A stretch of DNA of 15,710 bases. Source: Microcaldota archaeon. Lineage in GTDB: Archaea > Micrarchaeota > Micrarchaeia > Micrarchaeales > Micrarchaeaceae. The notes below the pieces were generated by a model. The model saw only the letters and a list, made by a program, of their open reading frames with translations. It made no database searches and had not been told where the DNA came from. The stretch spans positions 1 through 15,710 of the forward strand of contig JAGWFU010000008.1 of NCBI GenBank assembly GCA_028867845.1, read 5' to 3'. Position 1 is the first letter of the stretch, and each line of letters opens with the position of its first letter. Shown in pieces: positions 6,501-11,377 of this stretch. The translations under genes were made by a program, and so were the position numbers.

Positions 6501-9062
6501 CCTCCCTACGGCTGGCCGCTCTCCGTGAACATATCTGTCGGCAGCGGATCCCCTGTGTCCTACTGCGCTGCGGACTGCACGTTCAGCCCAACCTCCGCAT
6601 CCTTGGCATCGTCCCAGTATCCCCCGATCGGGCCGATGATAAAGGCAACTGGCGTGGTGGGCCCGACTGCCAACGACCTCGGGTTCACATCCGACTTCAA
6701 CGGCACCTCCTACCTGGTGGCGCACGTCTACCAGGCCCAGCAGACAAACGCCCTGTCGGGGATATACAACTTCCTCTTCGGCTCCTCGCCCACGCCTGTC
6801 TACTCCGAGCTGGTGGTGTTCAGGCCCACTCTTACCAATTACACCAGGCAGTCGCTGGCCGCCGACTCGCCCTACGTATGCTATACTGACAAGGACTTCG
6901 GCAGCGCATCCCCGTGCGTCTATGACAGCTCAGCTGCGCCCACGCTGACGGGCATGTATCCCCCTGTGATGGGCGTGCCGAGCTCGTTCTACTACCTGGA
7001 ATCCAAGGGATCGCCGCAGCAGTACCTCTCGCTGCAGAACGTGGCCTCGTCGCTGCTGCCGACGGGACTGAACTGCCAGGCAACCTCTGGCGGGCTCGAG
7101 GAGTGCCAGCAGGCCGCCTCGGCAGCGGCCAGCATCAACTCGCAGCAGATAGCAACCGCGCTCTCCGGCTCCGAGGCTGGCGCGGCCACAGCAGTATCAA
7201 CGCAGCCCAACACCTACGTCAACAGCATAATCTCAGGATACGTGCTAATACCGTATAAGATAACCTACGACCTCGGGGAGGGCGCAAGCAACCCGAAGGC
7301 CGCCCTTGTCGCGGGCACGGAGCCGCCATATGGGTCACCCTCGCCTGCAGACTATGAGCAGGTATGCCCGAGGAGGGGCGGCGGTCCGTGCACAGAGGTG
7401 CCCATATGCGCATCGCCATCCTCGCCGCTAAACGCCCCTGCCACGGGCCACATAGTGCAGTACGCCTACGGTAGGGTTAACCTGCCCAGCAGCGACTCGC
7501 TAAACAACACGATAGAGGGCGGCGGAACCTACGTGCAGTTCCAGCCCGCCAACAACTACTACATAGCGAACGTATCCGACGCGGGCATGATAACGCTGCC
7601 CAGGACTGACATGAACATATTCACAAACAGGCTCTTCGGCGAGGCCTACATAAACAGGACGATAAGCCCAGGCTCGCTGGACCCCAACGGATACACCAGC
7701 CCGATGGTGATCAACGCGGTGAGGCAGAACGGCTACCAGGAGAACTACTTTATACAGTCGGCGAAGAGCGGCGCCACCTATCCCGGCTACAGCCTGCAGC
7801 AGTCGCAGCCAGCTGACCCGACAGAGCTGCAGATACTCGGGGCAAGCTGCGGATCGTCGTGCCCAAGCACATACTACTACTCCACAGACCCGTCCGCTAT
7901 ATACCAAGGCTCTTCGTCCCTGCTCTTTGCCCCGCTATCGCAGGTTAATTACCTCCAGCTGTTCGACATATTCCAGAGGGCATCCAACCTCTACTACCTC
8001 GGCTTCGCAACTCCAGAGAACTCCTTCCTGGGCTACAACAGGCTGATATACACGCTTGTGGACAGGTTCAACAACGTGGTCTTCATGCCGCTCAGCGTGG
8101 ACTTCGCGAACCAGGGGCAGATAACTCTGACGCCTACGGTTACTGTCAACGCGCTCAACGCCAACGAGACAAAGATAGACATAACCGGACTGGCCACCTA
8201 CACCAACTCCGTTGGCACCTTCCCGCTACCCGCAGGCAGCGACGTCTACCTCTACTACGACACCAACCTGAACTACTTCAGCAGCACGCTCTTCCCCAAT
8301 CCGCTCTCCGGCTCGGCATCCGACCCCTACTACCAGTACGCGCTGCAGTGCGCGTTCTCCTCGACCGGCGGCAGCTGCCCGCTAGCTAATCCACTCTCAA
8401 CCATCACGCAGGGGACCTCAGCAGCAACTCTCGCGGATTTCGTGAGCTTCAAGACCAACTACGGCGCAACGCCCAACGAGTGCGCGCCGGAGCCGCAGAG
8501 CCTGCTCACGGTCCCTGCTGCAAACCAGTGCAACATCTACGGCGCTGGCGGCCTGCCCTCTTCCGTATTTGATCCAAACATCAACGGCTACCAGTACTGC
8601 GACCCCACCTCGCCCAACGGCGACGGCGTGCTCACATCGCAGATGGGGCTGATGTCAATAGTGCAGACAGACGCAAACGGGGGCTTCAGCTACACATTCA
8701 ACGTCTGCGGGACGGGCTCGCACCAGGTGGTCGCGAGCTACTACGGATCGCCTGGGCCCGAGCCATTCTACGTGACGCAGACGCCGCTCACGCAGTCAGC
8801 AGGCCAGTACGAGTTCTTCTCAGCGGGGAACACCAACGGCGCGACCGCGCAGAAGACGCTGGAGTACGGCTACACGTTCTCGCCAAACGTTATAGCCTCC
8901 GATGTGCAGGTTGGCAGCTACGCATTGGGATTCGGATCTGTTGGGCTGCTCTCCCTGGTCGCGATGGTGGCTCTCATCTTCGCCGCGCTCGCCGTAAGGG
9001 GCAGGATTCCACAGAAGAGAAAGAGGAAAACAGCGAAGAGGTCGGCCAGAAAGAAGCGGTGA
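3555..9062 (+). CDS. Giant secreted surface protein, C-terminally membrane-anchored
   Basis: The protein has 1,835 residues from the TTG at 3555, or five fewer from the GTG at 3570. The N-terminus has a Sec-type signal peptide: a hydrophobic run FPFALLAVALMLMV with likely cleavage after SHA near residue 37. A Cys-rich region follows (residues about 55-150). A run of 11 serines (665-675) acts as a linker before an Ig-like segment (about 676-768). A YVTN/beta-propeller-like strand, SPGGQYLYIAN, lies near residue 835. A second Ig-like fold seems to start near 1525 (ITGLATYTN...LPAGSDVYLYYD) and close near 1715-1740 (DANGGFSYTFNV...HQVVASYYG), with an insertion between. A single transmembrane helix at about 1793-1813 precedes a cytosolic Arg/Lys tail. 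There are many N-x-S/T sites and Cys and few charged residues, fitting an S-layer-like or adhesive protein. I recognise no whole-length family. The stop lies 4 nt before priS. Confidence 0.85.
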   Translation: MGFASVDLLAGDKAYYAFPFALLAVALMLMVPNVSHAANATNATTLQFQSTGTGPCVIPKAAKGDTCSYSSIIGLQVAGHTVSCGYVQECPGTCGTGGPTDSATASSAVGTGSIQGGGSYSSGEINYCNGGYDNYYSITLPSGSSARYECQDGPQQATSGTGSSAYSNYYDAGSCDIVDYNTTTTNYPYALNGIITSGGSSPVTATPAISNVLNDNTANALWLLSCPQSPGTSTAEYFDSNPASYIGGDTCQTYDVPLTSGAKVTTMITWNAFAPLSGNIVNLTFTNLAAGSISDIAYSGATNSIGSPTFQISNGYNTNSYIFQQVPSGPQKGVWSWQASRANVVGFSPALLSQWQGYSSLSYTGGNQFSYIQPLTETVDGTTYQWTCQDTYSFSFGSPSGGGTYTIDSIQNANIPLPDGEQASVVPYMLYNITLPSLASDVNYNPSNAVMALSLDTYSPHNLGTPSQSLDPFPFYSDSGFFGGQSGASGSYLGVFSPDLMSVAAPQTKALGNPSPTILSALTTGAASALGFDPKLATIGVYADGELPNPTYISASPNDFVYVLNYTSTCSFLCFSSATSSNLYVMRFVPKGDYNLSNYQPGSVPFTFSGDDPSALTTWSKEWGSYWANSLLQQGQDLYITNVYPVSSTSSAFWGAYSTSTGLGSSSSSSSSSSSGGPSISVTPRSTVGASAGQQVQFQISIIDSNPVPYYVTITDSQGNFASVPIQSGNTGVYTYTVPAGASGSDALTFKLGDTKGGAASTTASIDVGPSTIIPTAIASDYNNDLFIMGANEVTGSNTFEVGVIWGNGVIQPPVTVNTPINFIASDELAASPGGQYLYIANATTITPGSNGVINIYQTSNFNAIGNIPLAFSTADYSMNVVAYLAAGGPYSDPAVAAAYQGSGEVLDQPSNHHPIAITDSGGIIYVLDNWTIDVGGMHSSELLLRAFSYNGVELPVGYSTINTIVQGAQYIQSPNIAGGQMPPYGWPLSVNISVGSGSPVSYCAADCTFSPTSASLASSQYPPIGPMIKATGVVGPTANDLGFTSDFNGTSYLVAHVYQAQQTNALSGIYNFLFGSSPTPVYSELVVFRPTLTNYTRQSLAADSPYVCYTDKDFGSASPCVYDSSAAPTLTGMYPPVMGVPSSFYYLESKGSPQQYLSLQNVASSLLPTGLNCQATSGGLEECQQAASAAASINSQQIATALSGSEAGAATAVSTQPNTYVNSIISGYVLIPYKITYDLGEGASNPKAALVAGTEPPYGSPSPADYEQVCPRRGGGPCTEVPICASPSSPLNAPATGHIVQYAYGRVNLPSSDSLNNTIEGGGTYVQFQPANNYYIANVSDAGMITLPRTDMNIFTNRLFGEAYINRTISPGSLDPNGYTSPMVINAVRQNGYQENYFIQSAKSGATYPGYSLQQSQPADPTELQILGASCGSSCPSTYYYSTDPSAIYQGSSSLLFAPLSQVNYLQLFDIFQRASNLYYLGFATPENSFLGYNRLIYTLVDRFNNVVFMPLSVDFANQGQITLTPTVTVNALNANETKIDITGLATYTNSVGTFPLPAGSDVYLYYDTNLNYFSSTLFPNPLSGSASDPYYQYALQCAFSSTGGSCPLANPLSTITQGTSAATLADFVSFKTNYGATPNECAPEPQSLLTVPAANQCNIYGAGGLPSSVFDPNINGYQYCDPTSPNGDGVLTSQMGLMSIVQTDANGGFSYTFNVCGTGSHQVVASYYGSPGPEPFYVTQTPLTQSAGQYEFFSAGNTNGATAQKTLEYGYTFSPNVIASDVQVGSYALGFGSVGLLSLVAMVALIFAALAVRGRIPQKRKRKTAKRSARKKR

Positions 9063-9066
9063 TCTG

Positions 9067-10215
9067 GTGCTCGACAACAAATCATTGGAGTGGACGAGGT
9101 CGCTGATAAAGGGCTACTATCAGAAGGCGACGGGCATAGCGCCCACCAATGTGGAGAAGAGGGAGTTCGGATTCGGCGACTTCGACAAGAAGATCGCCTA
9201 CAGGCACGCGGCGTTCAGGTCGGCGAAGGAACTCTTGGACTACCTCGTGAAGAACGTGCCGCCGTTCGTATCGTACTCATCAGCATATTACCAGAGGCCC
9301 GACGGAAGGCCTATGGAGACAAAGGGCATCATGGGCGCGGAGCTGGTATTCGACCTCGACGCAGACGACCTCAAGCTGGACTGCAAGCTGGAGCACGGCG
9401 GCAAGTGGGTCTGCAGCAACTGCCTCGACTCTGTGAAGGAGGAGACCGTCAGGCTGATAGAGGACTTCCTCATCCCCGACTTCGGCTTCAAGGAATCGGA
9501 CATGGGGATAAACTTCAGCGGCAACAGGGGATACCACGTCCACGTCTACGGCAAGGAGGTGTTCGGACTAAGCGGCGACGCGAGGAAGAACATGAGCGAC
9601 TACATAGCAGGCAACAACATAGAGCTCACCACATTCTTCCCAACCCTGGGCATGAAAGGGAAGAGGCTCGAGGGGCCCAAGCCGACGGACTACGGATGGG
9701 GAGGCAAGCTTGCCAACGGCGTGATAAAGGCGATAAACTCGGGCACCAGCTCGCTGCAGGAGCTCGGCATAGAGAAGACCGAGGCGAACCTGCTCATTAG
9801 GAAGAGGGCGGAGGTCATACTAGGGATAACGACAGGGAACTGGGACAAGGTAAACATACCGAAGAAGGGAGAGTTCTGGGGCAACGTGCTCAAGGGCATA
9901 TCGATAGGCCAGAGCGAGTCGATAGACAAGAATGTGACCAACGACCTCTATCACCTCATCAGGATGCCCAACACCCTGCACGGCGACACAGGACTCATAG
10001 CCAAGACCATAGGATCGATCAAGGAGCTCAAGGCGTTCGACCCGATGAGGGAGGCGATCGCGTTCAAGACCGGCAGCCTGAGGGTAAAGATAGAGAGGGC
10101 CCCAAAGTTCGCGATGGGCGGCAAGGAGTACGGACCCTACGATAACACGTCAGAGGAGCTGCCCACTTATGTCGCCGCTTACCTGGTCCTGAAGAGGCTG
10201 GCCAGCGTTGTCTGA
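9067..10215 (+). CDS. priS: DNA primase small (catalytic) subunit PriS
   Basis: This is the catalytic subunit of the archaeal/eukaryotic primase, which makes primers for replication together with PriL. All core motifs are present in 382 residues: FDLDADD with Asp96 and Asp98 (metal binding), a zinc knuckle (Cys106, His110, Cys116, Cys119), SGNRGYH at 151-157 (Arg154, His157, nucleotide binding), and NDLYHLIRMPNTLHGDTGL at 292-310 with a third acidic residue, Asp293, and the LHG loop. Length is normal. The GTG start lies 4 nt after the surface-protein stop. A sequence GGTGATC matching the 16S 3' end lies at 9059-9065, very close to the GTG, so a TTG at 9085 is a possible alternative. PriL is not in this window. 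The spacing suggests cotranscription with the surface-protein gene. Confidence 0.95.
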   Translation: MLDNKSLEWTRSLIKGYYQKATGIAPTNVEKREFGFGDFDKKIAYRHAAFRSAKELLDYLVKNVPPFVSYSSAYYQRPDGRPMETKGIMGAELVFDLDADDLKLDCKLEHGGKWVCSNCLDSVKEETVRLIEDFLIPDFGFKESDMGINFSGNRGYHVHVYGKEVFGLSGDARKNMSDYIAGNNIELTTFFPTLGMKGKRLEGPKPTDYGWGGKLANGVIKAINSGTSSLQELGIEKTEANLLIRKRAEVILGITTGNWDKVNIPKKGEFWGNVLKGISIGQSESIDKNVTNDLYHLIRMPNTLHGDTGLIAKTIGSIKELKAFDPMREAIAFKTGSLRVKIERAPKFAMGGKEYGPYDNTSEELPTYVAAYLVLKRLASVV

Positions 10216-10220
10216 TAGCC

Positions 10221-10230
10221 TTTTAAATAT
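10221..10230 (+). promoter_or_regulatory. TATA box of the TBP gene
   Basis: TTTTAAATAT starts 6 nt after the priS stop and ends 32 nt before the TBP ATG at 10262. The usual 25-nt spacing puts the transcription start near 10250, leaving a leader of about 10 nt that includes GGTG. TBP therefore has its own promoter, and this rules against an upstream TTG start (10208) that would lie before the TATA box. Confidence 0.7.
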
Positions 10231-10261
10231 GCGCATTCAATTAATCCTGACTGGTGCTAAG

Positions 10262-10594
10262 ATGGCAAAGGGATCATCCAAGAGGTCGACCGGGACTCCG
10301 CACAAGCACGTGGTGCTAAAGCCCACGTACAGGGTGGAGAACATGGTAGCCAAGGCTGAGCTCAACATAGACCTCGACCTCTACGGGCTGGCTAAGCTCT
10401 CGCACGACATAGACTACGAGCCCGAGCAGTTCCCCGGTGCGATATTCAAGGTGCACAACCCTAAGGCCGCACTCCTGCTTTTCAAGAACGGGAAGATCAT
10501 CTGCACAGGCGCAAGGACCTCCAACGACATAAAGAAGGCGGTGGGGTACGCGGTGGACTTGGTGAACAGGTATATCGCCGTCAAGTCCAAGTAG
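10262..10594 (+). CDS. tbp: TATA-binding protein with a single TBP repeat
   Basis: TBP is the general initiation factor that binds and bends the TATA box and recruits TFB and RNA polymerase. This protein has only 110 residues; archaeal TBPs are usually about 180-200 with two tandem repeats of about 90. After a basic, low-complexity tail (1-20), residues 21-106 form one complete repeat: YRVENMVA (23-30, with the groove-contacting Asn27), YEPEQFPG (52-59), NPKAALLLF (66-74), GKIICTGA (77-84) and a final helix. Phe57 and Phe74 match the pair that wedges into DNA. The repeat mixes traits of N-repeats (VALLIF-like strand) and C-repeats (EPEQFPG, KIVCSGA-like). No second repeat follows: the frame stops at 10592-10594 and the next 219 nt encode none. 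It would need to act as a homodimer (inference). Confidence 0.93.
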   Translation: MAKGSSKRSTGTPHKHVVLKPTYRVENMVAKAELNIDLDLYGLAKLSHDIDYEPEQFPGAIFKVHNPKAALLLFKNGKIICTGARTSNDIKKAVGYAVDLVNRYIAVKSK

Positions 10595-10632
10595 CAACTA
10601 ATTTATCGGAGGTTACCGAGCGGACAGGAAGG

Positions 10633-10640
10633 TATTTAAA
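10633..10640 (+). promoter_or_regulatory. Orphan TATA box after the TBP gene
   Basis: TATTTAAA, set in AAGGTATTTAAACCTT (a near-palindrome), lies 39 nt past the TBP stop. No plausible plus-strand coding gene follows: the ATG at 10671 is followed at once by TAG. A start about 25 nt downstream (near 10660) would give an RNA ending at the hairpin at 10721-10744. Some A+T-rich sequences occur by chance, so the promoter call is moderate. Confidence 0.45.
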
Positions 10641-10642
10641 CC

Positions 10643-10668
10643 TTAGTGTGAAATACGTTATTCACTAA
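10643..10668. repeat. Imperfect inverted repeat downstream of the orphan TATA box
   Basis: TTAGTG (10643-10648) and CACTAA (10663-10668) are perfect complements; the adjoining AA/TT also match if two bases bulge. The spacer is 14 nt. The position, directly between the TATA box and the predicted start, is where an archaeal repressor site would lie. It could instead be a weak RNA hairpin. Confidence 0.4.
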
Positions 10669-10760
10669 ACATGTAGGAAAAAGCTCACGCGTATCCTATA
10701 AACCCTATTCTCATCCACCCAGGCGTATGCATCTGCATACGCCTATTTTGCTTCTCTCTT
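10660..10760 (+). ncRNA. Candidate small non-coding RNA between TBP and the tRNA methyltransferase gene
   Basis: This gap has a TATA-like box 25 nt upstream, no plausible reading frame, and ends in a perfect 10-bp hairpin followed by a pyrimidine-rich tract. Inside, TAGGA (10674-10678) can pair with TCCTA (10694-10698). GCGTAT at 10689-10694 is a copy of the left arm of the terminal hairpin and could compete for its right arm (ATACGC), giving two alternative folds. It does not match tRNA, 5S, SRP or RNase P RNA by eye. Transcription is not shown; the region could also simply be the TBP 3' untranslated region. Confidence 0.35.
10721..10760 (+). terminator. Perfect 10-bp hairpin plus pyrimidine tract
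   Basis: AGGCGTATGC (10721-10730) and GCATACGCCT (10735-10744) are exact complements around the loop ATCT. They are followed by ATTTTGCTTCTCTCTT, which is T/C-rich. This looks like a terminator for plus-strand transcription from TBP or from the candidate RNA. Archaea mainly end on T-runs, so the strong stem may instead protect a 3' end. Confidence 0.55.
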
Positions 10761-10766
10761 AAAGAC

Positions 10767-10790
10767 TCCCCTCAGGGGATTAAAAACAAA
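10767..10790 (-). terminator. Terminator-like element after the TrmI-like gene
   Basis: On the minus strand, TTTGTTTTTAA (10790-10780) follows the methyltransferase stop by about 24 nt and is succeeded by the short stem TCCCC/GGGGA with a 3-nt loop (10767-10779). The T-rich run is the kind of signal that stops archaeal RNA polymerase and would end the minus-strand operon. Confidence 0.45.
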
Positions 10791-10813
10791 CCTCAGCTTC
10801 TGCTATGCAGCTA

Positions 10814-11377
10814 TCAGGCCTTCTGTGCGAAGACGAGATACGCGGTGTGCCAGACCCCCTTGGTTGACGGCCTCACTCCCTCCTTCCTCACGAAGATGTC
10901 CCTCACTATGGTCTCGCATACGAAGATGTTGGCGAACTTGTACCTCTCCAGCTTGGCAACGAAGGCCTTCACCTGCTCCATGTGCGGAAGGTAACCGAAT
11001 ATGTAACCCTCAATCTTCAGCGCCTTGTGCGCGTTCTTCACTGCCAGGTGGGAGTTGGGCATGTCCAGGGCTACGAGGTCGACGTTCCTCTCCTCTATCT
11101 TCTTTGTGACGTCACCGTGCTTCAGAACTAGGTTGTCAAGGTTCTCGTTCACTCTGTTCCTCTCCGCTATCTTGCTGAACTCGTCCCTGGTGTCGTAGCT
11201 GTATACCTCCTTCGCCACTCTTGCCAGCGACACTGCGAGCCATCCGCTTCCCGTGCCAGCATCAACGCAGACGCTGTTCCTGCTGACTCCTGTGTAAGTG
11301 AGCACCATGCCTATGTCCTTGGGCAGCATCACCTGCGGCCCCCTCTTCAGTTTCCTGTACGATTGCGGTATGAACAT
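10814..11377 (-). CDS. TrmI-like tRNA (adenine-58-N1)-methyltransferase, short form
   Basis: The 187-residue protein matches the catalytic domain of TrmI/GCD14-type methyltransferases, which put m1A at position 58 (57/58 in archaea) of tRNA. It shows KRGPQVMLPKD (11-21), the SAM motif VDAGTGSGWLA (38-48), LDMPN (104-108, the usual LDLP(D/E) catalytic loop with Asp105), YLPHMEQV (129-136), and the C-terminal RPSTKGVWHTAYLVFA block. Known family members have about 250-290 residues with an N-terminal beta domain of about 65 residues; here the protein starts straight at the GPQ motif. An upstream start is not likely, since the gene begins at a TGATG overlap with the topoisomerase stop (1 nt shared), pointing to coupled translation. 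The reaction is inferred from the family. Confidence 0.8.
   Translation of the reverse strand: MFIPQSYRKLKRGPQVMLPKDIGMVLTYTGVSRNSVCVDAGTGSGWLAVSLARVAKEVYSYDTRDEFSKIAERNRVNENLDNLVLKHGDVTKKIEERNVDLVALDMPNSHLAVKNAHKALKIEGYIFGYLPHMEQVKAFVAKLERYKFANIFVCETIVRDIFVRKEGVRPSTKGVWHTAYLVFAQKA

Noticed and set aside
6030..6725. Long open frame of 231 codons on the minus strand inside the giant gene
   Set aside because: Arg/Val/Gly-rich shadow of a GC-rich gene; the plus-strand frame has a signal peptide, domains and a membrane anchor, and the antisense product has no recognisable motif or start context.
10605..10670. D-arm-like string GGTTACCGAGCGGACAGG suggesting a tRNA-Leu/Ser
   Set aside because: No matching acceptor stem, and no GGTTCRAATCC T arm on either strand within 150 nt.
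10595..10813. Second TBP repeat in another frame after the stop
   Set aside because: No frame on the plus strand shows an FPG or LLF.SGK-like block; all three frames have early stops.
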